From positions 62,001-126,000 of the forward strand of contig NZ_JAYMEM010000009.1 in NCBI RefSeq assembly GCF_037029465.1: a stretch of 64,000 nt of DNA, in the 5' to 3' direction. Shown here piece after piece: positions 27,259 through 35,849 of this stretch. The notes under the pieces are model-generated. The model searched no databases and was not told the DNA's origin. It saw only the letters and a program-made list of their open reading frames with translations. The first letter of the stretch is position 1, and each line of letters begins with the position of its first letter. Both the position numbers and the translations under genes were made by a program. This stretch comes from Mesoflavibacter sp037029465 (GTDB taxonomy: Bacteria > Bacteroidota > Bacteroidia > Flavobacteriales > Flavobacteriaceae).

Positions 27259-30021
27259 TTATAAGTTGTTAATTGTCCAAGATACATAGTACATTGAACC
27301 TATATTACCAGTACCAATTGCTGTAAAGTATTCATCTCCTAACAGGTTTGTTGCTCCAGCTTTAAATGTAGATTTTAAACTTGGAACTCTGTAGTTGATT
27401 TGTGCATCAATTGTGTGGTATGCAGGTACTTCTCCATCACCAAACGACGCTTCCCAGAAGTAAGCATCACTCCATCTCCAAGCAAGGTTAAATCCAAAGT
27501 TTTTAAATAACTCTGTGTTACCAAATGTTGCTTTTACTTTATGTTCTGGAGTATTGAAGTTTGTTCTAAAATCTGGATTATTTTCTTGATCAAAATCTAA
27601 TTTTGCGTATGTATAGTTAAATCCTAAGTCAAAATCATTTAAGACTTTAGTTGTTACACCTAATGCAGTTCCGTAAGAATTTACGTTAGCATCAGAGTTA
27701 GTGTATGTTTGATAAGCTTGATAATCTCCATTTTGAATAGCTAATAAAGATAAAGAGTTATCTCCAACTGTTCCGTAGAAAGGAGCGATTACAGTTTCAT
27801 TAGCTAAGAAATCTTTGTAAGAGTTATAGTATGCACTAACGTCTACTATAAACTTATCTAATTTACCTCTGTACCCAACTTCAAAAGAAGTTACTTGTTC
27901 TGGTTGAGCAAAGTTAGAATTTGCTACTCTTAAATCTGCAGGATTTGTTGATTCTGCAAAATCTTGTACAGAGTTAGCTAAGTATGAATTTGTATAAGCA
28001 CTTTGTCCAGAGAAGTCTATAGTTGCAGAGTTTGTAAAAGCTTGACCTGCAGGACTTACATTGTAAGTGTCTACATATCTTTCTGGGTTATCTAATGCAC
28101 CACCAACTAATACTGCTCTTCCTATATCTAGACCAATGTACAAGTCTTGAGTAGTAGGGTTTCTAAATCCTGTTTGAACAGAAGCACGGAAGTTATGATC
28201 TTTATTAACTGTAAATCCTAAAGATAATCTAGGAGAAAAGAATCCGTCAAATAATTCTGATTTGTCATAACGTACAGAACCTGTAGCTTTTAATTCTACA
28301 TTTTCACTTAAGTCGAAGTTTTTTTGGATTTGAGTATAAAAACCAACTTCAGAATAATCTATAGGACCATCATTATCTGTATAAATAGTTCCAAAAGAGT
28401 TTAATTTATACTTTCTATAAGAGCCACCTATTTGAATTTCAGCAAAATCAATCATGTCACTAAAATTGTAATTAGCATCTGCATGATAGATTTTTGAATT
28501 ATCTTGAAATTTAGAACCAGTGCTTAAATCAGGATCTCTTGTAACTTTGTTAAATGCATTTTGAAATTCTGGTGTTCCTGGTAAATATCTTCCTGTATCT
28601 GCAGCAGCTCTTGCAGCGTCATGCTTTTGCTGTTCTGATAGGCCTAAAGGATTACCACTTAACTCTATACCTGCAAATGTTGCAATGTAATCTCCAAACC
28701 AATCTTCGTCACTCTTCCATGATCTATTAATATTGATTCCTGTAAAAACCATATCGTAAGAATCTCCTGCTTTGTCTTCTGTTACATAACCTCTTACAAA
28801 GAAGTTTTTATCTCTAATTTCTAATTTATGTTGTTGTAAAAAGAAATTATTGATATTGTATCTATTTGCACCTTGGTAAATAGTGTTACCAGAACCAACT
28901 TTTCCTACATAAGCAATTTCAAAATCACTATCTGTAAATGGTCTAAAATATAATCCCCAATCTGCTTTTATACTTTCTGCATTGTAGTTAGTTAAGTCTC
29001 TTTCGTTGTAACCTGTTCTACTAACAGTAACATTTGGAATAATACCTAATCCTGAAGCATCTCTAATGTTTGTAGAAACTTCATCTCCATAAACGTTAAT
29101 GCCATCATAGTCATAGTCTGATCTTGTTAAGCCTCTATTTAATTTATCTTTTTCGTTAGTTGCAGCCCAATCAGTTCCTTTTAAGTAACCAAAATTAACT
29201 TTTACAGCGAATTTATTTGAGAACTTGTGAGCCATTCTTATACTTAAATCAGTATATGGGTTGTCTCCAGCAGCTTCTTGAGAGGTAATTCCTCTTTTAA
29301 ATGAAGCGCTTATACCTGTATGGTCAAATGGGTTTTTACTTCTCATAAATAAAATACCATTAAATGCATTTGCACCATACAATGCTGAAGAAGCACCTGG
29401 TAAAAGTTCTACACTTAAAACATCTGTTTCTGTCATACCTACTAAATTTCCAATAGGGAAGTTAAGTGCAGGTGCAGAATTGTCCATACCATCTACTAAT
29501 TGCATAAATCTTGTATTAGCAAAAGTTGCAAAACCACGAGTGTTTACAGATTTAAAAGTCAAACTATTAGTGTTAACATCAACACCTTTAAGGTTTTCTA
29601 ACCCATCATAAAAATCTACAGAAGCAGTGTTTTTAATTTCTTTTAAACCGAATCTCTCTACCGTTACAGGAGATTCAAAAATACGTTCTGGTGTACGAGA
29701 CGCAGAAATAACAACTTCATCTAAAGATGTTCCTTCTGTTAACACGATGTCTACTTTTTGATTGTTTGAGGTAATTTCGGTTGTTTGACTTGTAAACCCA
29801 ACACTACTTACCTGTATACTAAAAGGAGGTGTTAGGTCTGTTTTTAAAGTAAAATTTCCGTCAAAGTCTGTTACAGTTCCTTCTGAAGTACCAAGGATTA
29901 TAACATTAGCACTAGGTATTGGTTGTTTACTTACATCATCTACAACTGTACCTGTTATTGTTGTTTGTGCAAAAGAGAAGGCACAAAATAACAACATTGC
30001 GATTTTAAGGGTTGTCTTCAT
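27259..30021 (-). CDS. TonB-dependent receptor with N-terminal carboxypeptidase-regulatory domain
   Basis: This 920-residue outer-membrane receptor has a signal peptide (CAFSFAQ, residue 19). A carboxypeptidase-regulatory-like domain follows (about 22-100, TITGTVVDDVSKQPIPSANV), then a plug domain (about 110-220) and a long barrel ending YYVSWTINNL. It precedes an SGNH lipoprotein gene on the same strand by a few bases. This resembles a receptor-lipoprotein pair, though the partner is not SusD-like. The substrate is unknown; a lipid, ester or polymer fragment would fit the hydrolase. A perfect inverted repeat lies upstream at 30093-30108. Confidence 0.87.
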   Translation of the reverse strand: MKTTLKIAMLLFCAFSFAQTTITGTVVDDVSKQPIPSANVIILGTSEGTVTDFDGNFTLKTDLTPPFSIQVSSVGFTSQTTEITSNNQKVDIVLTEGTSLDEVVISASRTPERIFESPVTVERFGLKEIKNTASVDFYDGLENLKGVDVNTNSLTFKSVNTRGFATFANTRFMQLVDGMDNSAPALNFPIGNLVGMTETDVLSVELLPGASSALYGANAFNGILFMRSKNPFDHTGISASFKRGITSQEAAGDNPYTDLSIRMAHKFSNKFAVKVNFGYLKGTDWAATNEKDKLNRGLTRSDYDYDGINVYGDEVSTNIRDASGLGIIPNVTVSRTGYNERDLTNYNAESIKADWGLYFRPFTDSDFEIAYVGKVGSGNTIYQGANRYNINNFFLQQHKLEIRDKNFFVRGYVTEDKAGDSYDMVFTGININRSWKSDEDWFGDYIATFAGIELSGNPLGLSEQQKHDAARAAADTGRYLPGTPEFQNAFNKVTRDPDLSTGSKFQDNSKIYHADANYNFSDMIDFAEIQIGGSYRKYKLNSFGTIYTDNDGPIDYSEVGFYTQIQKNFDLSENVELKATGSVRYDKSELFDGFFSPRLSLGFTVNKDHNFRASVQTGFRNPTTQDLYIGLDIGRAVLVGGALDNPERYVDTYNVSPAGQAFTNSATIDFSGQSAYTNSYLANSVQDFAESTNPADLRVANSNFAQPEQVTSFEVGYRGKLDKFIVDVSAYYNSYKDFLANETVIAPFYGTVGDNSLSLLAIQNGDYQAYQTYTNSDANVNSYGTALGVTTKVLNDFDLGFNYTYAKLDFDQENNPDFRTNFNTPEHKVKATFGNTELFKNFGFNLAWRWSDAYFWEASFGDGEVPAYHTIDAQINYRVPSLKSTFKAGATNLLGDEYFTAIGTGNIGSMYYVSWTINNL

Positions 30022-30092
30022 TTTTTAGATTTAGTTTAATTATGGTAGCAATATACGTTTTTTAAGTATAGATTAAAAAAAACAAACAAAAA

Positions 30093-30108
30093 ATTATGCG
30101 TGCATAAT
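30093..30108. promoter_or_regulatory. Perfect inverted repeat upstream of the TonB-SGNH unit
   Basis: ATTATGC-GT-GCATAAT has 7-base arms around a 2-base spacer. It lies 72 bases before the receptor start, upstream of a TATATTGC segment (on the minus strand near 30047-30054) that could be a -7 box. This is the size and form of a MarR- or TetR-type operator. Confidence 0.5.
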
Positions 30109-30120
30109 AAGTTTTTGTGA

Positions 30121-30193
30121 AAAAAAACAGCTTCAAAATCTATTATTCGTAAAAATCACCAGTGATTATTGAATATTTTAAGATTTTGAAGCT
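30121..30193 (-). terminator. Terminator of glmS with nested hairpin
   Basis: AGCTTCAAAATCT (30129-30141) pairs perfectly over 13 bases with AGATTTTGAAGCT (30181-30193). The 39-base loop contains a second hairpin (AATCAC-CA-GTGATT). An A run at 30121-30127 reads as a U tract on the minus strand. Confidence 0.7.
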
Positions 30194-30212
30194 AGTGTAA
30201 TCTATTCAGTTT

Positions 30213-32060
30213 TTATTCTACAGTAACTGATTTTGCTAAGTTACGAGGTTGATCAACATTTTTACCCAACATCACAGCAATATGATATGATAAAAGTTGT
30301 AATGGTATTGTTGTTAATAAAGGAGTTAAAGATTCGATAGTTTCTGGAACTTCAATGACATGATCTGCCAATTCTTTTACGTCTTGGTCACCTTTAGTTA
30401 CAATTCCTATTATCTTACCCGACCTTGATTTTATCTCTTGGATATTGCTTACTACTTTTTCATAATGACCTTTTTTTGTTGCAATTACAAATACAGGCAT
30501 TTGATCATCAATTAATGCAATTGGTCCGTGTTTCATTTCTGCAGCAGGATAACCTTCAGCGTGTATATAAGAAATCTCTTTTAGCTTTAATGCGCCTTCT
30601 AAAGCAACTGGGAAGTTAAATCCTCTACCAAGGTATAAGCAGTTTTTTGCGTCTTTATAGGTTTCTGCTACTATTTTTATATGGTCGTCAGATTTTAAAG
30701 CTTCAGCTACTTTATTAGGTATCAACTCTAATTCTACTAAATGTTTTTGAAATTCAGAATTAGATAAATTTCCATTAGATTTGGCTAATTTTAAAGCTAT
30801 AAGCGTTAGTACCGTAATTTGAGTTGTAAATGCTTTTGTTGAAGCTACACCAATTTCTGGTCCTGCATGAGTATAAGCACCTGCGTGTGTTTCTCTAGCT
30901 ATAGAAGATCCTACAACATTACATACACCAAATACAAAAGCACCTTTTTCTTTAGCTAATTTTATTGCTGCAAGTGTATCTGCGGTTTCACCAGATTGAG
31001 ATATTGCAATAACGACATCTTTTTCTGTTATAACAGGATTACGGTATCTAAATTCGGAAGCGTATTCTACTTCTACAGGTATTCTAGCTAAGTCTTCAAA
31101 AATATATTCGGCAACTAAACCAGCGTGCCATGATGTGCCACAAGCAACTACAATAATTCTGTTGGCATTTAAAAACCTTTCTAGATTATCATCAACACCA
31201 GCCATTTTTATAATGCCATCCTTTACGCGTAATCTTCCTCTGTACGTGTCTTTAATTGCATTAGGTTGTTCGTGGATTTCTTTTAACATGAAATGCTCAT
31301 AACCACCTTTTTCAATTTGTTCAAGGTTGATTTTTAACTCTTGAATGTAAGGGTCTACTAAAGAATCATTTTTAATTTTTCTGATTTTGACACCTTTTTT
31401 TAGTCTAATGATTGCCATTTCTTCATCTTCTAAATAGATGGCTTTTTTTGTGTATTCTAAAAAAGGTGAAGCATCGCTGGCTATAAAAAATTCTTCTTCA
31501 CCAACACCTATAGCTAAAGGACTTCCTAATTTAGCTACAACAATTTCGTCTGGTTTATTTTTATCAAAAACAGCTATAGCGTAGGCGCCAATAACTTGAT
31601 TTAATGCAATTTGTACTGCTTTTCCTAATTTTAGATTTTCACTTTTTTTAACATCTTCAATTAGATTTATTAAAACTTCGGTATCTGTGTCAGACTTAAA
31701 AGTGTAACCACGTTTGGTTAACTCTTTTTTTATGGACTCGTAATTTTCTATAATACCGTTATGTATAATTACTAAATTACCAGAGTTTGAATAATGTGGA
31801 TGAGAGTTAACATCGTTAGGTACTCCATGTGTAGCCCAGCGTGTATGACCAATACCTACAGAACCGTTAGTGGAAATTTCCTTAGTTACTTTTTCTTCTA
31901 AATCGGCTACTTTTCCTTTTGTTTTAGAGAGTTTAAGGTCAGAACCATCATATAGTGCTATACCAGCACTATCATACCCTCTATATTCTAATCTTTTTAA
32001 GCCCTCCATTACTATTGGATAAGCTTCTTTTTTACCAATGTAGCCTACGATTCCGCACAT
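30213..32060 (-). CDS. glmS: Glutamine--fructose-6-phosphate aminotransferase
   Basis: This 615-residue enzyme makes glucosamine-6-phosphate from fructose-6-phosphate and glutamine, the entry step to peptidoglycan and LPS amino sugars. The N-terminal glutamine amidotransferase domain starts MCGIVGYIG with nucleophile Cys2. Two SIS isomerase domains follow (ACGTSWHAG and SQSGETADT about residues 310-360; the second about 460-600), ending in the usual KSVTVE. It is the last gene of a three-gene unit after the glycogen-synthase-like and DUF4270 genes, with 8 bases from the latter. I saw no glmS-type riboswitch in the upstream sequence, which is coding. Confidence 0.97.
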   Translation of the reverse strand: MCGIVGYIGKKEAYPIVMEGLKRLEYRGYDSAGIALYDGSDLKLSKTKGKVADLEEKVTKEISTNGSVGIGHTRWATHGVPNDVNSHPHYSNSGNLVIIHNGIIENYESIKKELTKRGYTFKSDTDTEVLINLIEDVKKSENLKLGKAVQIALNQVIGAYAIAVFDKNKPDEIVVAKLGSPLAIGVGEEEFFIASDASPFLEYTKKAIYLEDEEMAIIRLKKGVKIRKIKNDSLVDPYIQELKINLEQIEKGGYEHFMLKEIHEQPNAIKDTYRGRLRVKDGIIKMAGVDDNLERFLNANRIIVVACGTSWHAGLVAEYIFEDLARIPVEVEYASEFRYRNPVITEKDVVIAISQSGETADTLAAIKLAKEKGAFVFGVCNVVGSSIARETHAGAYTHAGPEIGVASTKAFTTQITVLTLIALKLAKSNGNLSNSEFQKHLVELELIPNKVAEALKSDDHIKIVAETYKDAKNCLYLGRGFNFPVALEGALKLKEISYIHAEGYPAAEMKHGPIALIDDQMPVFVIATKKGHYEKVVSNIQEIKSRSGKIIGIVTKGDQDVKELADHVIEVPETIESLTPLLTTIPLQLLSYHIAVMLGKNVDQPRNLAKSVTVE

Positions 32061-32068
32061 AAGTTGTA

Positions 32069-33697
32069 TTAATTTTCTGGTTCTGTGTAATAAATTTCAA
32101 AAGTAGCTCTGTTTTCTTCAGGTACAGATTCTTTACTACCATAAAGTACAGTACCTTTAGGAGAGATAGTTGAACTTGAAGGAACAAAATTTATCATATC
32201 TTCTTCAGTTGTGTTTATTATTCTTGAAGTGGATATGTTGTTTACGTTAGTTGAAACAAATATTCCTAAATCTAAATTTGTCGAGTCGCTTATAAGAATA
32301 TTTTTAACATGCTCTGTTAATCTAAATTTGTATCTAATACCGTTTTCATCTTCGTCTCTTTCTAAACGTGGCGCATAAATAATTTTTGAGTTTATTGGGT
32401 TTAAAAAATTGCTTGAAGCATCAAAATAATAATCTATGATAGGTACATTGTTTTTTAAATCGTAAAGTATTACTCTTTCTGATTCAACATCATTAGGACT
32501 ACTTTGGTTATTAACAAGATCTTGATTTACGTAAAAAATTAAGTCTGCCTCATTAATTAACCATTTTTCATTTTTTTCTTTAAAATATTCTAAAGCAGGA
32601 ACATCACTTCCAGATTCATCTTGAACTGTACCTTCAAATAGTTTTATAACAGAAAAATTTCCATTCATACCTTTTAAGTACAAATTGTCATCACCTAAAG
32701 TAGCGTCACCATCTGTAGGCGTGGTATATAAATTATTAAAGTTGTTAGCTTTAATTCCTGTAAAGTCTAAAGTGTATTGGCCTGTTAATAATTCTTCTTG
32801 GTCAACATCATCTTCATCGTAATAGGTATATTCTAAAGTTATATTAGCATTGGCATCACTTAAATTAAGCATAGCCATACTGCCGTCTCCAGTATTATCT
32901 TCTACTTTAAAAATTAGTCCTCTAAAGTAATTATAAAAACTACTATTGTTTGAAAGTTCTTCGCTGTCTTGATAAGGAAAAAATAAATTTTCCCAATCGC
33001 TTAAATTAATGATGTTTGCGTTGCTATCATTAAAAAGATCTACATAAATTCCAGGAGCTAAAACCTCTGTTTCATCATCTTCGTTAGTAATACTGTGAGT
33101 AGAATTACTAATTGAAAAATCGTTGTTTTCATAAAGTAACTCTAGTGTTTGTGAATTTACATCTATAGTTTCAAATATGTTTGAGTAATAAAGCTGTTGG
33201 TCTTCAAAATCTGAAGCAGGATCTAAGTCTCTTAACAGGTAATTGCTTCTATAAATAGAAAGTTTAAATGTTGCAGATTGATTACCAAAAACAGAATCTA
33301 ATGTGTATGTAGAAACTCCATCATCATCTGTACTTTCTATTTCAGAATAATATGGTATGTAAAGTTTTACAGATTGAAGTGTTGGGTTTACACCAAAATC
33401 TGGGGATAAGTTTGTTGGTAAAACTTGAGTTATAATACTTGCTTCTGTAGCTCCGTAAGGTTGCATATCGTCATGATATACACCTAAAAGATTGTTTGGT
33501 AACCCGTTTGTTTGAATTGGATTACTTTTTTTAGTATAAGAAACAAAAGGGAAAACTTTACGATTGGTTTCAAAGTTTTGTACACCTCTTATATCGCTAT
33601 CAACATTTAAGTAATCTCTGTCGCAACCTACAGTAATTAATGTGATTAAACCTAATAACGCTAAAGGTTGAAAGGTTTTAGTAATAAACTTTTTCAT
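32069..33697 (-). CDS. DUF4270 domain lipoprotein
   Basis: This 542-residue protein has a lipoprotein signal peptide ending LITVGC (Cys25) and the start pattern DYLNVDSDIRGVQNFETN. It continues with repeated segments of the DUF4270 family, such as VKLYIPYYSEIES, WLINEADLIFYVNQ and INSKIIYAPRLERDEDENG. This Bacteroidota family has no characterised activity that I know of. The beta-rich composition and lipidation suggest a surface or periplasmic role. It sits 21 bases after the glycogen-synthase-like gene and 8 bases before glmS, an association I believe is conserved in the family. Confidence 0.9.
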   Translation of the reverse strand: MKKFITKTFQPLALLGLITLITVGCDRDYLNVDSDIRGVQNFETNRKVFPFVSYTKKSNPIQTNGLPNNLLGVYHDDMQPYGATEASIITQVLPTNLSPDFGVNPTLQSVKLYIPYYSEIESTDDDGVSTYTLDSVFGNQSATFKLSIYRSNYLLRDLDPASDFEDQQLYYSNIFETIDVNSQTLELLYENNDFSISNSTHSITNEDDETEVLAPGIYVDLFNDSNANIINLSDWENLFFPYQDSEELSNNSSFYNYFRGLIFKVEDNTGDGSMAMLNLSDANANITLEYTYYDEDDVDQEELLTGQYTLDFTGIKANNFNNLYTTPTDGDATLGDDNLYLKGMNGNFSVIKLFEGTVQDESGSDVPALEYFKEKNEKWLINEADLIFYVNQDLVNNQSSPNDVESERVILYDLKNNVPIIDYYFDASSNFLNPINSKIIYAPRLERDEDENGIRYKFRLTEHVKNILISDSTNLDLGIFVSTNVNNISTSRIINTTEEDMINFVPSSSTISPKGTVLYGSKESVPEENRATFEIYYTEPEN

Positions 33698-33717
33698 TAA
33701 AAATTTTTTGCTCTTTG

Positions 33718-34527
33718 TTAGCTTAAAACGTCATTGTTATAGAAATTAGTGTAAGCTTCACTAAATTCATCTTTAGGTTGGTAATCTAAGACAGGTTTTT
33801 TAGAATCTTTTAAATGTTTTGTTAAATCTTCTGGAATATCTTCAGATCCAACGATTAATGCATCAGATTGATCTATTGCAACCTTCATTAAGTTTGAATA
33901 TGTTGGGTTTTCTAATACTTTAATTTTATCCTCTTCTATGCCATCAAATTTTATTTTGTTTATTAGGTCTTTATTTAAGGTTTCTTCAAAACTTTGACTA
34001 TAAACAGAGGTTACAATTTTACTTTGGTTAAATAACGGTTCATCGCTATAAAATTGCTTCAAATATAAAGGCAGTAAAGATGCTAACCAACCATGTACAT
34101 GGATAATGTCTGGTGACCAATTTAATTTTTTAACTGTTTCAATTACGCCTTTTGCAAAGAAGATGGCGCGTTCGTCATTGTCTTCAAAAAGATTTCCGTT
34201 TTCATCAGTAAAAGTTGCTTTTCTTTTAAAATACTCGTCATTATCGATAAAGTAAACCTGAATTCTTTCCTTTGGGATTGAAGCCACCTTAATAATTAAA
34301 GGCATGTCTAAATCGTTAATAACAAGATTAATTCCTGATAAGCGTATTACTTCATGTAATTGGTGTCTTCTTTCGTTTATATTGCCATATCTTGGCATAA
34401 AAATTCTTATTTGTCCACCTTGTTGATTCACCATTCTTGGTGCTTCAAACGACATTGAAGAAATTTCAGTTTCTGGTAAATAAGGCACCACTTCAGATGA
34501 TACATATAATATCCTCTTATCTTTCAT
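33718..34527 (-). CDS. Half-length glycogen-synthase-like (GT5 N-terminal domain) protein
   Basis: This 269-residue protein aligns by eye with the N-terminal Rossmann domain of glycogen synthase: MKDKRILYVSSEVVPYL is GlgA-like, and SPDIIHVHGWLASLLPLYLK corresponds to the DxxHxHDW segment. It is about 200 residues shorter than GlgA and lacks the entire C-terminal GT-B domain. The ADP-glucose-binding KxGGL motif after the first strand is replaced by PETEISSM. Annotation pipelines call it glycogen/starch synthase. From the sequence I doubt that it transfers glucose on its own. The context with DUF4270 and glmS points to envelope biosynthesis or to a regulatory role. Confidence 0.75.
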   Translation of the reverse strand: MKDKRILYVSSEVVPYLPETEISSMSFEAPRMVNQQGGQIRIFMPRYGNINERRHQLHEVIRLSGINLVINDLDMPLIIKVASIPKERIQVYFIDNDEYFKRKATFTDENGNLFEDNDERAIFFAKGVIETVKKLNWSPDIIHVHGWLASLLPLYLKQFYSDEPLFNQSKIVTSVYSQSFEETLNKDLINKIKFDGIEEDKIKVLENPTYSNLMKVAIDQSDALIVGSEDIPEDLTKHLKDSKKPVLDYQPKDEFSEAYTNFYNNDVLS

Positions 34528-34604
34528 AAATTATTAGCTTTTCCGAATTAAAAATAAAAAACACGCAAAAGTACAAAATTTTATGCAGATTGCCACTAAA
34601 AGAT

Positions 34605-34612
34605 TAAGTTTG
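34605..34612 (+). promoter_or_regulatory. Candidate -7 box of the panC unit
   Basis: TAAGTTTG is an exact TAnnTTTG match 25 bases before the panC ATG, in the divergent region facing the minus-strand glycogen-synthase-like gene. The -33 box is not clear. Confidence 0.45.
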
Positions 34613-34636
34613 CATGCGTTAATTAAATAATAAATA

Positions 34637-35485
34637 ATGATTGTTTTTACAAAAAAAAGCGAATTAAAAGCTAAAATTTCTTCTTTTAAAGAGAAAAACA
34701 TGACCATTGGTTTTGTCCCAACAATGGGCGCATTGCATAAAGGTCATTTAGCTTTAGTAAATGAAGCTTTGGCTAATAATAATCAAGCTATCGTTAGTAT
34801 TTTTGTTAACCCAACTCAGTTTGATAATCCTGAAGATTTAAAAAAATATCCAAGAACTTTGGATAAAGATGTTGAATTATTAAAATCGTTATCAGAAAAT
34901 ATTATTGTTTACGCGCCAACGGTAGAAGATATTTACGAAGAACAAACAAAATCTCAAAAATTTGATTTTGACGGTTTAGAACACCAAATGGAAGGAAAAT
35001 TTAGAGATGGTCATTTTGATGGTGTAGGTACTATAGTAAAGCGTTTGTTTGAAATTGTAACTCCTAATAATGCCTATTTTGGAGAGAAAGATTTTCAGCA
35101 ACTAGCCATTATAAAAAAAATGGTTTCTAAAAACAAAATGCCTGTAAACATTGTAGGATGTAAAATTTATAGAGAAGCTAATGGATTGGCATTAAGTTCT
35201 CGTAATACAAGATTAACCTCAGACTATAAAGAAGCAGCTCCTTTTATCTATAAAACTTTAAAAACTGCCAAAACTAAGTTTGGCACAAAAAGTGCTAATA
35301 AAGTTACAGAATGGGTTGAAAATCAGTTTGCAAAACATAATTTATTAGAATTAGAATACTTTACAATTGCAGACGAAGCAACCTTAAAAACAGTAAAACG
35401 CAAATCTAAAAACAAAAAATATAGAGCTTTTGTTGCAGTGTATGCAGGAGAAATACGACTAATTGACAATATAGCTTTAAATTAA
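34637..35485 (+). CDS. panC: Pantoate--beta-alanine ligase
   Basis: This 282-residue enzyme condenses pantoate with beta-alanine using ATP to form pantothenate, the precursor of coenzyme A. The class-I nucleotidyltransferase motif PTMGALHKGHLALV (about residues 28-41) and FVNPTQFDNPEDLKKYPRT are present. YFGEKDFQQLAI, SSRNTRLT and the C-terminal ATP domain are intact. It heads a plus-strand unit with panD 13 bases downstream, so the two enzymes of the beta-alanine branch are together. Confidence 0.97.
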   Translation: MIVFTKKSELKAKISSFKEKNMTIGFVPTMGALHKGHLALVNEALANNNQAIVSIFVNPTQFDNPEDLKKYPRTLDKDVELLKSLSENIIVYAPTVEDIYEEQTKSQKFDFDGLEHQMEGKFRDGHFDGVGTIVKRLFEIVTPNNAYFGEKDFQQLAIIKKMVSKNKMPVNIVGCKIYREANGLALSSRNTRLTSDYKEAAPFIYKTLKTAKTKFGTKSANKVTEWVENQFAKHNLLELEYFTIADEATLKTVKRKSKNKKYRAFVAVYAGEIRLIDNIALN

Positions 35486-35494
35486 TTATCTTTG
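35463..35494 (+). promoter_or_regulatory. Candidate panD promoter inside the end of panC
   Basis: TTG at 35463-35465 and TATCTTTG at 35487-35494 are separated by 21 bases, the spacing expected of Bacteroidota -33/-7 elements. Initiation about 5-8 bases downstream would fall at the panD ATG (35499), predicting a leaderless or nearly leaderless transcript. Confidence 0.4.
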
Positions 35495-35498
35495 TCCC

Positions 35499-35849
35499 AT
35501 GCAAATTCAAGTAGTAAAATCAAAAATTCATCGTGTAAAAGTTACTGGTGCAGACCTAAATTATATAGGAAGTATCACTATTGATGAAGACTTAATGGAT
35601 GCAGCCAATATTATTCAAGGCGAAAAAGTACAAATTGTAAATAATAATAATGGTGCGCGTTTAGAGACTTATGCTATACCTGGTCCACGTAACTCTGGTG
35701 AAATAACACTTAACGGTGCAGCAGCACGATTAGTATCACCTGGTGATGTGTTAATTTTAATAACTTATGCTTTTATGGATATAGAAGAAGCTAAGGTATT
35801 TAAGCCATCATTGGTGTTTCCAGATGAAGCAACAAACTTATTAAAATAG
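35499..35849 (+). CDS. panD: Aspartate 1-decarboxylase (pyruvoyl-dependent)
   Basis: This 116-residue proenzyme makes beta-alanine from aspartate. It cleaves itself between Gly24 and Ser25 in YIGSITIDEDLM, generating the pyruvoyl group on the new Ser. The start MQIQVVKSKIHRVKVTGADL is canonical, which fixes the ATG. The sequence YAIPGPRNSGEITLNGAAAR, part of the active-site loop, is conserved. It follows panC by 13 bases and abuts the next gene with no spacer. Confidence 0.97.
   Translation: MQIQVVKSKIHRVKVTGADLNYIGSITIDEDLMDAANIIQGEKVQIVNNNNGARLETYAIPGPRNSGEITLNGAAARLVSPGDVLILITYAFMDIEEAKVFKPSLVFPDEATNLLK

Noticed and set aside
27255..27287. ATG at 27287 as the start of the SGNH lipoprotein
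   Set aside because: It lies inside the receptor coding sequence and adds an eleven-residue polar stretch before the signal peptide.
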